Origin: Cyclobacteriaceae bacterium
Lineage (GTDB): Bacteria > Bacteroidota > Bacteroidia > Cytophagales > Cyclobacteriaceae
DNA length: 64,000 bases
Assembly (NCBI GenBank): GCA_019638285.1
Contig: JAHBUB010000009.1
Span: forward strand, 62,001-126,000
Reading direction: 5' to 3'
Shown here: piece by piece, positions 26,272-35,428 of the stretch
How the letters are laid out: the number at the start of each line of letters is the position of its first letter
Numbering within the stretch: position 1 is the first letter of the stretch
Notes under the pieces: generated by a model
What the model was told of the DNA's origin: nothing
The model's input: the letters and a program-made list of their open reading frames with translations, nothing else
The model's database searches: none
Position numbers and translations under genes: made by a program

Positions 26272-27309
26272 CTACATTCTTCTATTTACAATCGTTTTAT
26301 TTATTCTCTTAATAATCCCCGGCCCTTCATAAATAAAGCCTGTATAGATTTGTATTAAATCCGCACCAGCCTCCAGCTTATCAAGTGCATCTTGTGGGGT
26401 CATAATTCCACCCACACCAATGATTGGATAATCAGGGCCCAGGTTTTTTCGTAAATAACTAATGACTTCAGTTGATCTCTTTATTAGTGGCTTTCCACTC
26501 AACCCCCCCATACCTATCGCAGATACTTCCTCGCTTTGTGTCAGTAAACCATCTCTGCTTATTGTAGTGTTAGTTGCTATCACTCCGTCTGTTTTGGTCT
26601 CTTTGAGTATCTCGATTATATCGTTTAATTGATCCGTGTTCAGATCGGGTGCAATTTTTAGTAATACGGGTTTTACTTTATCCTTCGATTTACTCAATCC
26701 CTTTATATGCGACATTAATTGCATTAGTGGTGCTTTGTCTTGCAATTCTCTTAAGCCAGGAGTATTCGGGGAACTTACATTCACAACAAAATAATCTACA
26801 TAAGGATGCAACGCTTCAAAACACATCATGTAATCAGAAAAGGCTTTGTCGTTGGGCGTGTCTTTGTTCTTACCAATGTTACCACCGATAATAACTTTTG
26901 AATTTCGTTTTCGTAATCTATTCACTGCCGCTTCTACCCCTTCGTTATTAAATCCCATACGGTTAATAAGCGCCTGATCCTCTGGCAACCGAAATAATCT
27001 TGGCTTTTCATTTCCGGATTGTGCGCGGGGTGTAAGTGTACCAATTTCAATAAAGCCGAATCCAAAACAGGCCAACTCATCAATGAGCTTCGCATCTTTA
27101 TCAAACCCAGCAGCCAGACCCACCGGATTGGAAAACCTGATACCAAAAAGGGTTTTTTCAAGTCGGGGATCCCGATAATCAAACAGGGCTTTCAACAAGG
27201 GATTAAATCCGGGGATTTTACCCTTTATGGATAGTACTTTGAAAACAAAATGATGAATGGCTTCCGGATCAAAGAGGAAAAGAAAGGGTCGAATGAGAAT
27301 TTTATACAT
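26272..27309 (-). CDS. pyrD: Dihydroorotate dehydrogenase (quinone), class 2
   Basis: Oxidises dihydroorotate to orotate and passes electrons to membrane quinone (menaquinone is expected here, as ubiE is present). The 345 residues start with the amphipathic membrane-binding segment of class 2 enzymes ([20 protein letters not shown]). They contain the FMN-binding LAAGFDKDA and [12 protein letters not shown], the catalytic Ser in [10 protein letters not shown], and the C-terminal phosphate loop [10 protein letters not shown]. The ATG at 27309 gives the usual N-terminus. It is 32 bases downstream of the xer gene on the same strand, with a candidate -7 box between them. Confidence 0.95.
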   Translation of the reverse strand: MYKILIRPFLFLFDPEAIHHFVFKVLSIKGKIPGFNPLLKALFDYRDPRLEKTLFGIRFSNPVGLAAGFDKDAKLIDELACFGFGFIEIGTLTPRAQSGNEKPRLFRLPEDQALINRMGFNNEGVEAAVNRLRKRNSKVIIGGNIGKNKDTPNDKAFSDYMMCFEALHPYVDYFVVNVSSPNTPGLRELQDKAPLMQLMSHIKGLSKSKDKVKPVLLKIAPDLNTDQLNDIIEILKETKTDGVIATNTTISRDGLLTQSEEVSAIGMGGLSGKPLIKRSTEVISYLRKNLGPDYPIIGVGGIMTPQDALDKLEAGADLIQIYTGFIYEGPGIIKRINKTIVNRRM

Positions 27310-27328
27310 TGATCACTTCTAAGTTAGG

Positions 27329-27336
27329 CAAAGGTA
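27329..27336 (-). promoter_or_regulatory. Candidate -7 box for pyrD
   Basis: The minus strand reads TACCTTTG, a perfect TAnnTTTG match ending 20 bases before the pyrD ATG. No clear -33 element is visible, and it overlaps the end of the recombinase region. Confidence 0.3.
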
Positions 27337-27341
27337 AGGGT

Positions 27342-28262
27342 TTAACTTCTCGGATGAAATTCCTGGATCACTTGCCTCAAATAATCCCGATCCAGATGGG
27401 TATAAATTTCAGTGGTGGTAATGGACTCATGCCCAAGCATCTCCTGTACCGCACGCAAGTCTGCACCACCCTCAATGAGATGGGTGGCAAATGAATGACG
27501 AAAAGTATGAGGGCTTATCCTTTTTTTTAGACCGATTTGATCTGCCAATTGTTTTATAATCGTAAAAATCATCACGCGCGTTAGCTTCATTCCTCTGCGA
27601 TTAAGAAACATATAGCTTTCAAAATCCTTTTTTACAGGTACATGTATCCTTATCTGCTCTTTGTAAATGGTAAGAAATTTAAGCGCATCCCTGCCCACCG
27701 GCACAAGCCTTTCCTTATTGCCTTTCCCCACTACCTTCAAAAAACCCAAATCAAAATACACGTTATTAATTCGCAGGTCTACCAACTCAGTAACACGGAG
27801 CCCGGAGCTATAAAGCACCTCCAACATTGCCCTGTTCCTCCCTCCTTCCGGTGAGGACATATCGATGGCCTCTAAAAGTTGTTCGATCTCAATATAGCTA
27901 AGGGTATCAGGTAGCTTCCTCCCCAGCCTAGGGCCCTCGATTAATAAAGTAGGATCCTTATCTAACAATTCCTCGTAAATCAAGTACTTATAAAAAGCCT
28001 TGACTCCCGAAAGAATCCGTGCCTGGCTATGTGCACTCATTCCTAGTTCGTTCACGTAAGTAAGGAATGCTTGCAAGTGTTTGGAGGTAATTTTCAATGG
28101 GGACAACCCCTTAAGACTCATATCAGCAAACTGCTGCAGTTTTTCAATATCCCGCACGTAGGCCTCAATAGAATTTCCAGAAAGTGATCTTTCCAACTTT
28201 AGGTAGTTACTAAATTGCTTGATATGAAGCGCCCACATGCTTTGACAAAATTCAAGATTCAT
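27342..28262 (-). CDS. xerD: XerD-type site-specific tyrosine recombinase
   Basis: 306 residues with an N-terminal SAM-like core-binding domain (about 10-105) and a catalytic domain with all active residues: Arg156 (SSGLRVTEL), Lys180 (GKGNKER), His252 and Arg255 (HTFRHSFATH), His278 (LGHESITTT) and the nucleophile Tyr287. It resolves chromosome dimers at dif together with a partner and FtsK (ftsK is at 3152-5593). It lacks integrase extras, and the neighbours are housekeeping genes, so a mobile-element origin is unlikely. The family usually begins near MWALHIKQF, so the start may be 28238 rather than 28262. Confidence 0.88.
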   Translation of the reverse strand: MNLEFCQSMWALHIKQFSNYLKLERSLSGNSIEAYVRDIEKLQQFADMSLKGLSPLKITSKHLQAFLTYVNELGMSAHSQARILSGVKAFYKYLIYEELLDKDPTLLIEGPRLGRKLPDTLSYIEIEQLLEAIDMSSPEGGRNRAMLEVLYSSGLRVTELVDLRINNVYFDLGFLKVVGKGNKERLVPVGRDALKFLTIYKEQIRIHVPVKKDFESYMFLNRRGMKLTRVMIFTIIKQLADQIGLKKRISPHTFRHSFATHLIEGGADLRAVQEMLGHESITTTEIYTHLDRDYLRQVIQEFHPRS

Positions 28263-28332
28263 GAATCAGGAAACAAGTAGGACATCTCGAATGAATTTTG
28301 GTTCATAAATGACTACCCGCTATCTTTCCAAA

Positions 28333-28752
28333 ATGAAAATCCAGGTTATCAACGGCCCCAATCTCAATCTTCTAGGAACACGTGAGAAAACCGTCTATGG
28401 AGATCAAACTTTTGAGGACTACCTAATAACATTGCAAAAAAGGTTCCCCGAAATCACTATTGATTACTATCAGTCCAACGTAGAGGGCGAAATTATCAAT
28501 AAACTGCATGAAGTAGGATTCTCTTATGACGGTATTGTTCTCAATGCTGGTGCCTACACACATACCTCTATTGCTATCCACGATGCAATAGGAGCTATTA
28601 CCACAAAGGTGGCCGAAGTGCACATCTCTAATTTACACGCTCGGGAGGAATTCAGACATAAAAGCCTGATCACATCGAAGTGTGTGGGGCTTATTACCGG
28701 GTTTGGAATGGAGGGCTATGCAATGGCCATACAATATTTTCTAACACGATAA
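28333..28752 (+). CDS. aroQ: 3-Dehydroquinate dehydratase, type II
   Basis: Converts 3-dehydroquinate to 3-dehydroshikimate, step three of the shikimate pathway. 139 residues from the ATG at 28333. An in-frame ATG at 28309 would add eight residues, but MKIQVINGPNLNLLG is the standard beginning. Catalytic Tyr22 lies in the flexible loop (TREKTVYGDQ). The HISNLHAREEFRHKS segment (97-111) carries the catalytic His and Arg. The enzyme normally forms dodecamers. It is divergent from xerD with a gap of about 70 bases and stands alone from other aro genes. Confidence 0.94.
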   Translation: MKIQVINGPNLNLLGTREKTVYGDQTFEDYLITLQKRFPEITIDYYQSNVEGEIINKLHEVGFSYDGIVLNAGAYTHTSIAIHDAIGAITTKVAEVHISNLHAREEFRHKSLITSKCVGLITGFGMEGYAMAIQYFLTR

Positions 28753-28772
28753 CAACACCTGACGCTAATTGT

Positions 28773-28780
28773 TAATTTTG
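28773..28780 (+). promoter_or_regulatory. Candidate -7 box for the marC-rnhA unit
   Basis: TAATTTTG, a perfect TAnnTTTG match ending 18 bases before the ATG at 28799. The -33 element is unclear. Confidence 0.3.
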
Positions 28781-28798
28781 TGACCTAATATTTTTATT

Positions 28799-29377
28799 AT
28801 GGGGACATTCAATTTTACAGAAGTCTTTTCCGTTACCCTTATTCTTTTTTCCGTTATTGATATACTGGGCTCAATCCCGCTAATCCTTATTATTAAGAAA
28901 AGGGATGGTAGGATTTATGCAGAGAAGGCCACAATTATTTCTGCTGTGATTATGGTTATTTTTCTTTTTCTAGGGCAATCCATACTCATGCTTTTTGGCT
29001 TGGATGTAGCTTCATTTGCATTGGCCGGAGCTATCGTCATTTTCATTATCGCTCTGGAGATGATATTGGGCATCACCCTCATTAAAGATGACCCTGACGC
29101 CAGTGGATCAGGGTCAGTGGTGCCATTGGCATTTCCATTAATTGCTGGAGCGGGTACCCTTACCACCATTCTCTCCTTGAGGGCGGTATATTCGGAAATA
29201 AATGTGCTTATCGGCATACTTGTCAACACAGTTTTTGTCTATGTGGTTTTGCGACTTTCCGGTTGGATGGAACGCGTTATTGGCAAATCCGGTTTCTCTG
29301 TGCTTAGGCGTGTATTCGGAGTTATCCTTCTGGCGATTGGTGTTAAAATATTCAAATCAAATTTAGGAACGGTCTAA
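28799..29377 (+). CDS. MarC/UPF0056 family inner-membrane protein
   Basis: 192 residues with about six membrane helices. Family features include FSVIDILGSIPLILII near the start, 'ALAGAIVIFIIALEMILGI' in the middle and VPLAFPLIAGAGTLTTIL. MarC proteins were once linked to multiple antibiotic resistance, but that role is not supported, and no transport substrate is established. The ATG at 28799 fits the family. It sits just upstream of rnhA (three-base gap), so the two are probably co-transcribed. Confidence 0.88.
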   Translation: MGTFNFTEVFSVTLILFSVIDILGSIPLILIIKKRDGRIYAEKATIISAVIMVIFLFLGQSILMLFGLDVASFALAGAIVIFIIALEMILGITLIKDDPDASGSGSVVPLAFPLIAGAGTLTTILSLRAVYSEINVLIGILVNTVFVYVVLRLSGWMERVIGKSGFSVLRRVFGVILLAIGVKIFKSNLGTV

Positions 29378-29380
29378 TTA

Positions 29381-29836
29381 ATGATTCAAATTTTTACAGA
29401 TGGAGCCGCACAAGGCAATCCGGGGCCGGGAGGTTATGGAACCATACTTCGCTATGGAAAGCATGAAAAAGAATTGAGCGGAGGATTTAGATTGACCACA
29501 AATAATCGGATGGAATTAATGGCTGTTATTGCTGGGCTAGAGTCTATTAAGAAAAGTGGAATTCCCGTAGTGGTCACCTCTGACTCAAAGTACGTAGTAG
29601 AAGCTGTAGAAAAAGGATGGATATGGACCTGGGAAAAAAATAATTTCAAAAAGAACGCCAATCCCGATTTATGGAAAAGATTTATTCCCCTGTACCACTT
29701 ATACAAGCCAAAGTTTAGATGGATAAAGGGACACGCAGGACACGCAGAGAACGAACGCTGCGACCAACTGGCCGTAGCCGCTGCACAGAGTTACAACCTT
29801 AAGGTTGACGAGGAATACGAAAAATCAAATGCCTGA
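29381..29836 (+). CDS. rnhA: Ribonuclease HI
   Basis: Cuts the RNA strand of RNA:DNA hybrids (R-loops, primers). 151 residues, standard size, with the four carboxylates in place: Asp7 (FTDGAA), Glu45 (NRMELMAV), Asp68 (TSDSKYV) and Asp128 (NERCDQLA), plus the basic 'handle' region rich in Trp and Lys (GWIWTWEKNNFKKN). It follows the MarC-family gene by three bases. Its stop lies four bases from the stop of the convergent saccharopine dehydrogenase-like gene, with no room for a terminator between them. Confidence 0.95.
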   Translation: MIQIFTDGAAQGNPGPGGYGTILRYGKHEKELSGGFRLTTNNRMELMAVIAGLESIKKSGIPVVVTSDSKYVVEAVEKGWIWTWEKNNFKKNANPDLWKRFIPLYHLYKPKFRWIKGHAGHAENERCDQLAVAAAQSYNLKVDEEYEKSNA

Positions 29837-29840
29837 TTTT

Positions 29841-31187
29841 TTAATCTAACATCCGCTCAACTTCGTCAACATGGATACCCAGGGATTTTATTTCTTTTAA
29901 AAGCGGGCTATATAATTCCTTATGCACAGGTATGCACACTCCTCTCTGGTTTATTTTCCCTTCAAGAAAAAGTTTTGTAGCAATAGCAATGGGCAAACCT
30001 ACCCCTTTTGCCATGGCAGTGTTTACTGCATCATCCCCTAGCATGATTATATAAGACTGTATTTCATGCGTCTTCTGATTAAGCCTGTAGGTAAAGCGAT
30101 GCCACATAATGACCATATCTTTATCTTGTGGATCCAGTTTCCATCGTTTATTCAAAATATGCTCTAATACCTGGGCAGGTGTTCCCTTTTTGATTTCCAC
30201 TAAATCATTATCAAAAAGACCTGACCATTTCAGCTTCATCATTTCCGGACCAGATTCATTTAGATTAAATCGGCTCAAAAGTTTTCCTTCCACCATCTTC
30301 GTGTCGTCATAGGGTAAAAAGGAATTGATAAAATCTCGATGCGTCATTGTATCTACATTTTCCATCTGATAGGAATCATCTGTACATCCCAATTGCACCA
30401 ATATATTCCAAGCAGAACAAAATCCTTCGCTCCTTAAAGTTCCGCGTAGCATTGTCTTCACTCCCTTCAAGCCATAGGTGTCGAGGTATTTTAGAGAGTC
30501 GCGATTTGCATATCCTTCAAAATCTCCATACCCCGGAATATTAAGGTGGGTAGTTCGAGTAAACAACTGTTGATAGGAAATAAATTTGTATTGACTTTCT
30601 TGTAAATATTTCGCTGTTCCGTGGCCCGCCATCACCACATTGCGAGGGTTCCAGGTAAACTTATATCTCCATGGATTAGTTACATCCGTTTCAGGTGCAA
30701 TCAACCCTCCAGTAAAAGACTCAAATGATAAAATTTCACCTCCTTTTGTTTTCACCCTGTCAATGATCTCCATGGCACTCATATGATCAATGCCTGGATC
30801 CAGACCACATTCATTCATAAATAATAGCCCTTTCTCCTTTGCTTCCTTGTCAAAGGATTGCATTTCATCTGATACATAGCTTGCATTAAAGAGGTGCTTT
30901 CCCTGCGCGAGACAATGCCGCGCTACCTTTGGATGCAAGTCGGCAGGTAATAATGAAATAACAATATCAGAGGAAGCAATTAGCTGTTCACATAATTGTG
31001 TCTCCTCTATATTAAAACGAATTGCCGTTCCATTTTTAGAGGTCCCAATTCTTTCCTCAGCGGAATGGACACTAAAATCACCCACAGTAACGTGCCAATT
31101 ACCTTTCTCCGCATTATTCAACAGATAAGTAATCACCGCGGAAGATGACCTTCCGGCACCCAACACCAAAATAGATTTTTTCTTCAT
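29841..31187 (-). CDS. Saccharopine dehydrogenase-like oxidoreductase (LYS9 type)
   Basis: 448 residues. An N-terminal Rossmann fold begins with VLGAGRSSSAV. The central segment has NECGLDPGIDHMSAMEII, typical of saccharopine dehydrogenase (glutamate-forming) and related enzymes, and a substrate-binding domain follows (GGLIAPETDVTNPWRYKFTW). It probably acts in lysine breakdown by the saccharopine route, but no lysine-ketoglutarate reductase gene is visible here. A second, shorter relative is at 52505. The ATG at 31187 fits. The upstream gap (31188-31333) is shared with the divergent cytidine deaminase gene. Confidence 0.85.
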   Translation of the reverse strand: MKKKSILVLGAGRSSSAVITYLLNNAEKGNWHVTVGDFSVHSAEERIGTSKNGTAIRFNIEETQLCEQLIASSDIVISLLPADLHPKVARHCLAQGKHLFNASYVSDEMQSFDKEAKEKGLLFMNECGLDPGIDHMSAMEIIDRVKTKGGEILSFESFTGGLIAPETDVTNPWRYKFTWNPRNVVMAGHGTAKYLQESQYKFISYQQLFTRTTHLNIPGYGDFEGYANRDSLKYLDTYGLKGVKTMLRGTLRSEGFCSAWNILVQLGCTDDSYQMENVDTMTHRDFINSFLPYDDTKMVEGKLLSRFNLNESGPEMMKLKWSGLFDNDLVEIKKGTPAQVLEHILNKRWKLDPQDKDMVIMWHRFTYRLNQKTHEIQSYIIMLGDDAVNTAMAKGVGLPIAIATKLFLEGKINQRGVCIPVHKELYSPLLKEIKSLGIHVDEVERMLD

Positions 31188-31333
31188 TTCAGAATCCTTA
31201 TAATCAGAAGAGTTACTTCAAAATGCATTCCCTTAACACAATTGTGTGTCAAATTTAATGGAATTATGCTTTAATTCTTTTTAAGAAGATGCCGGTTTAT
31301 TAACTTTAATTGAATACCTCCCCACTTTACCTT

Positions 31334-31801
31334 ATGAAAGGATTACTAACTTTCCAACAAGTTGAGGATTTGGATGCAGAATCTAGATACCTTGTCCATA
31401 AGGCAAAGGAGGCCGCGCAGCATGCCTATGCTCCTTATTCAAAATTTTATGTCGGAACCGCTATACTCCTTGAAGATGACATTTTGGTTATTGGAAACAA
31501 TCAGGAGAATGTGGCCTACCCTCTTTCTATGTGCGCAGAACGGGTTGCATTGTATACCGCTGCCTCCTCCCATCCTGATAAAAAACTTAAAAAAATGGCA
31601 GTAGTTGCTCATAAAAAGAATCAAAAAGAGTTAACTCCCATTACTCCTTGTGGAGGATGCAGACAGGTAATGCTGGAATATGAAACTGCACAAAAGAAAC
31701 CTATCCAAATCGTTATGCTAACGGAGGGGTCTGGATGGATCATACTTCCATCGGTTTCCTTTTTATTGCCTTATAGTTTCAATCAGGAGAATCTTATATA
31801 A
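31334..31801 (+). CDS. cdd: Cytidine deaminase
   Basis: Deaminates cytidine and deoxycytidine to uridine forms in pyrimidine salvage. 155 residues from the ATG at 31334; a TTG eight codons upstream is possible but less likely. Zinc site: Cys67 with catalytic Glu69 (MCAERVAL), and Cys106 and Cys109 (PCGGCRQ). Three cysteine ligands mark the small tetrameric type. The N-terminal YAPYSKFYVGTAI substrate loop is present. It is monocistronic or loosely linked to the SiaC gene 107 bases on. Confidence 0.93.
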   Translation: MKGLLTFQQVEDLDAESRYLVHKAKEAAQHAYAPYSKFYVGTAILLEDDILVIGNNQENVAYPLSMCAERVALYTAASSHPDKKLKKMAVVAHKKNQKELTPITPCGGCRQVMLEYETAQKKPIQIVMLTEGSGWIILPSVSFLLPYSFNQENLI

Positions 31802-31908
31802 TATCGCGCTAATCAGACACCATAATGCTTTATTAATACACCATTATGCCCTAACTTGGCCAAGTAAATTGCTTTTTATTGCACCGAACAATTCAAAAAA
31901 ACTAATTA

Positions 31909-32274
31909 ATGGATCCTCTTATAATAAAAGAAACCGCTGAAACACCAAGCATTCTCATGGACAAGGCCAAAGGCAAATTTGAGTTAACAGGAAAATCACT
32001 TACCGACAATCCCAGCAACTTCTACAAACCAGTTATTGAATGGCTGACAGTGTATGTAAGGACGCCTAATCCAGAAACTAATATTTCATTCAAATTTGAA
32101 TATCTTAATATTGAGTCATCAAAATCAATACTAGATTTGATGACTGTTTTAGATAAAATAAAGGGTGCTACGGTCACCTGGTATTTCAATGAAGATGATG
32201 AAGACATGGAAGAAATTGGTGAAGAACTGGCAGAACTTGTAAATATTCCCTTCAATTTCAAAATCTACTCTTAA
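31909..32274 (+). CDS. SiaC-type regulatory phosphoprotein (DUF1987)
   Basis: 121 residues of DUF1987, the family of Pseudomonas SiaC, which is switched by a kinase/phosphatase pair and binds a diguanylate cyclase. Visible features: an ETPSILMDKAKGKFELTGKS opening, 'FYKPVIEWLTVYVRTP', and 'EYLNIESSKSILDL', where I would expect the phosphorylated Thr of an NTSS motif. Here that position appears to be Ile followed by Glu. No SiaA, SiaB or SiaD homologue is nearby. The gene lies 29 bases upstream of the ABC transporter gene, so the two are probably co-expressed. Confidence 0.8.
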   Translation: MDPLIIKETAETPSILMDKAKGKFELTGKSLTDNPSNFYKPVIEWLTVYVRTPNPETNISFKFEYLNIESSKSILDLMTVLDKIKGATVTWYFNEDDEDMEEIGEELAELVNIPFNFKIYS

Positions 32275-32303
32275 GCTAGGCGTGTGGGCAGTGCCATAAA
32301 AAT

Positions 32304-35300
32304 ATGAGTGAAGAAATATTAAAGGCGCTTACACAGTTATTCGCAATTATTACCAAGCAGGATGGTGGAGTAACTGCAAATGAACGCCACTATATCCATC
32401 GGTTCTTTCTGCAGGAACTAGATCAGGCTTCAATCCAAGCTTACCTAGAACGATACGATGAGCTTTCTGGCTATAATAAAAACGGACCAACTCACAAGGA
32501 AATAACATCCTCCCCTTCAGTAAAAGATTCTATTGTAACACTTGGGATTTGTAAAAAGATCAATCGTACGCTCACCCAAAAGCAAAAAGTAATCGTATTG
32601 ATAAAGTTACTTGAGCTTGTGGGATCAGACAATAAATTTACACCGCAGCGAATGGAGATCATCAACACGGTTTCCACAGTATTCAATATAAGTGCGGAAG
32701 AGTACAAACTGATTGAAACCTTCGTGGTTACTACGAATATGTCTGAATTGGATTTTGCAGATATCCTGGTTGTAAATGCGCAACAAAAAAAAGCAGCCAA
32801 AAGGCAGAAACATATTCAAACAGAGATTGATGGAAGCCTATTTTTCATGAAGGTTCCAAGTGTGGAGTTGTACTTCACCCAGTACCTTGGCGATGAGTCC
32901 CACTACCTCAACGGATTCGTAATGCAGCACAATCGCATTTACCTATTCTCTCATGGAAGCACCATAAAAATACAATCCGGAACGGCACTCTATTACAGTG
33001 ATATTGTTGCTGACTTTAATGATGAGCTGCAAACCACAAAGCTTTCTTTTAATGCACGCATTGATGAATTTCGGTTCACAAGTGGTGCCATAGGACTTAG
33101 AGACATTGTTGTTTCTGAAGGACCTGGTAAGTTAGTTGGAATAATGGGGGCCAGTGGCGCAGGTAAAACAACTCTTCTAAATGTGCTTGCAGGACTAGAG
33201 AAGCCCACAAACGGTGAAATTCTCATCAATGGTTACAATATCCATTCACGACCAGACAAAACCAATGGAGTGGTGGGGTATGTATCGCAAGATGATTTGC
33301 TAATTGAAGAATTAACCGTATTTGAAAACCTGTATTACAATGCAAAACTTTGCTTTGCACAACTTTCTGAATCAGAGATTAATGATCGCGTTCAGAAAGT
33401 GCTTGAAAATCTAGGACTTGAAACCCGAAAAAACTTAAAAGTGGGGAGTGTGCTGGATAAAAAAATAAGTGGCGGTCAGCGTAAGAGGCTAAATATTGCC
33501 TTGGAACTCATTCGAGAACCTGCTATTCTATTTTTAGATGAACCTACCTCCGGATTATCTTCCCGTGATTCAGAAAATGTAATAGATCTTTTAAAAGAAT
33601 TATCGCTAAAGGGAAAACTGATATTCGCAATTATCCATCAGCCATCATCAGACATTTATAAAATGTTTGATAAGTTGATTATTATGGATACCGGAGGATA
33701 TCTCTCTTATTACGGAGCACCCGTAGAAGCTGTCTCTTACTTTAAGCGTGCCACTCACCAGGCACACAGCAGTAGGGGACAGTGCGAAACTTGTGGAAAC
33801 GTGAACCCTGAACAAATTTTTAATATTATTGAAGCCAAGGTAGTGGATGAATATGGGCAACCTACCAACAAAAGGAAAGTAACCCCCATGCAATGGCACG
33901 ATATGTTCAAAAGCAAGTTTCGTGTTTTGTCGTTGGCCAATGAAAAAGAAGACCCACCTCAATCTCTACATATTCCAGGTAAAATAAAGCAGGTGGTTAT
34001 TTTCGCCACCAGAGATTTAAAAGCCAAAATCAGCAATCGCCAATATTTGCTCATCAACCTTCTAGAGGCACCCCTTCTGGCACTTATACTTTCTCTCATC
34101 ATCAAATATAAAAGTGCACCTGGAGGTGAGAGCTACTTGTTCCGCTTTAACGAAAACCTTCCAGCCTTTCTGTTGATGAGTATCGTAGTTGCTCTTTTTA
34201 TGGGGCTTACAGTAAGTGCAGAGGAGATAATCAGAGATCGTAAAATCTTAAAAAGAGAGTCCTTTTTGAATTTAAGTTGGAATAGCTATCTCGTTTCCAA
34301 ATTAGGAATATTGTTTTTACTGTCTGCTATCCAAACTTTGATGTTTGTTTTGGTGGGCAATCTCGTGTTGGAGATCAAAGGAATGACCTTACCCTTTTGG
34401 TTTATTCTCTTCTCCACCTCATGCATGGCCAATGTACTTGGGTTAAACATCTCTTCAGCCTTTAACTCCGCAGTGACTGTTTATATATTAATTCCTTTGC
34501 TTCTAATTCCGCAAATGATATTAAGTGGTGTGCTATTTAGTTTCGACAAGCTTCATCCATTTATCAACAACAAAGAAAAGGTTCCGATTGTTGCTGATCT
34601 CATGGCTTCACGTTGGGCTTACGAGGCCATGGCTGTTCATCAGTTTGTAAACAATGATTATGAAAAATATTTTTACCGCTACGATAAAGAAGCTGCAATT
34701 GCTGATTTTAAGTCTTCTTATCTAGCCGAAGAATTGCTAAAGCAGAATCAATTCCTTCTGAGCAATTATCTTAATGACAAAGATTCAATACAGCGGGAAG
34801 TCCTCATTTCCTTAAGCATCTTAAAAAATGGGCTGAAAAACGAGCCCTTCAAAGAAGGGTTTGAGAACATTAATCTAAATACTGCTTTAACCCATGATGC
34901 CTATTCAAAAGAATTTGGTGATCAACTGGAGAGATACCTGAACAACCTCAGAAAACACTATCAAAATGTATATAATGAACAGGTGAGAACGGGTGATTTG
35001 AAAAAAACATATTTTGAGAAGGAGGGTTTTGACCTAAACAAAGAGAAAAACGAGTATTACAATGAAAGTCTTGCCGATCTGGTAAAGAACGTAAATACTA
35101 AGGAGAGGCTGACCATTCATAATAATCGTCCCATTCAGTTAATTGACCCGATTTTTCAGACTCCCAATCCTCTCCACCCGCTGGATTATCGGACTGGATT
35201 CTTTTTCCCTAAAAAGAGCTTGTTCGGCATCCAATTCAGCACCTATATCTTCAATAGCATGGCCATATGGCTAATGACCCTCTCTCTTTACATTATACTT

Positions 35301-35360
35301 TATTTCGAAATTCTAAGGAAACTCCTTGGCCTCTCTGGAAGGGCCTCATTTGTAAACTGA
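32304..35360 (+). CDS. ABCG-like ABC transporter (ATPase-permease fusion) with TerB-like N-terminus
   Basis: 1018 residues. Residues about 1-145 form a helical TerB-like domain (LFAIITKQDGGVTANERHYI). About 165-250 is an uncharacterised, possibly beta-rich linker. The ABC ATPase (about 255-480) has Walker A GASGAGKTTLLN (about 283), signature SGGQRKR (about 390) and Walker B ILFLDEPTSG (about 412). A CETC pair lies near 493. Then come an ABC-2 type permease (about 570-780, six helices), a large insert rich in charged residues, and a last helix near 990-1010. This reversed ATPase-permease order is the ABCG/White layout seen in large Bacteroidota exporters. The substrate is unknown. SiaC precedes it and a lipoprotein gene follows. 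Confidence 0.87.
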   Translation: MSEEILKALTQLFAIITKQDGGVTANERHYIHRFFLQELDQASIQAYLERYDELSGYNKNGPTHKEITSSPSVKDSIVTLGICKKINRTLTQKQKVIVLIKLLELVGSDNKFTPQRMEIINTVSTVFNISAEEYKLIETFVVTTNMSELDFADILVVNAQQKKAAKRQKHIQTEIDGSLFFMKVPSVELYFTQYLGDESHYLNGFVMQHNRIYLFSHGSTIKIQSGTALYYSDIVADFNDELQTTKLSFNARIDEFRFTSGAIGLRDIVVSEGPGKLVGIMGASGAGKTTLLNVLAGLEKPTNGEILINGYNIHSRPDKTNGVVGYVSQDDLLIEELTVFENLYYNAKLCFAQLSESEINDRVQKVLENLGLETRKNLKVGSVLDKKISGGQRKRLNIALELIREPAILFLDEPTSGLSSRDSENVIDLLKELSLKGKLIFAIIHQPSSDIYKMFDKLIIMDTGGYLSYYGAPVEAVSYFKRATHQAHSSRGQCETCGNVNPEQIFNIIEAKVVDEYGQPTNKRKVTPMQWHDMFKSKFRVLSLANEKEDPPQSLHIPGKIKQVVIFATRDLKAKISNRQYLLINLLEAPLLALILSLIIKYKSAPGGESYLFRFNENLPAFLLMSIVVALFMGLTVSAEEIIRDRKILKRESFLNLSWNSYLVSKLGILFLLSAIQTLMFVLVGNLVLEIKGMTLPFWFILFSTSCMANVLGLNISSAFNSAVTVYILIPLLLIPQMILSGVLFSFDKLHPFINNKEKVPIVADLMASRWAYEAMAVHQFVNNDYEKYFYRYDKEAAIADFKSSYLAEELLKQNQFLLSNYLNDKDSIQREVLISLSILKNGLKNEPFKEGFENINLNTALTHDAYSKEFGDQLERYLNNLRKHYQNVYNEQVRTGDLKKTYFEKEGFDLNKEKNEYYNESLADLVKNVNTKERLTIHNNRPIQLIDPIFQTPNPLHPLDYRTGFFFPKKSLFGIQFSTYIFNSMAIWLMTLSLYIILYFEILRKLLGLSGRASFVN

Positions 35361-35428
35361 AAGTAAATCTTGCATTTTTGGCAAGTAACGATTGATTTTT
35401 TTTATTTTGTGACGGTAAATGATAGGTT

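Noticed and set aside
27342-28262. Integrase of a mobile element
   Set aside because: It is a XerD-type protein of normal size among housekeeping genes, with no attachment repeats or phage genes nearby.
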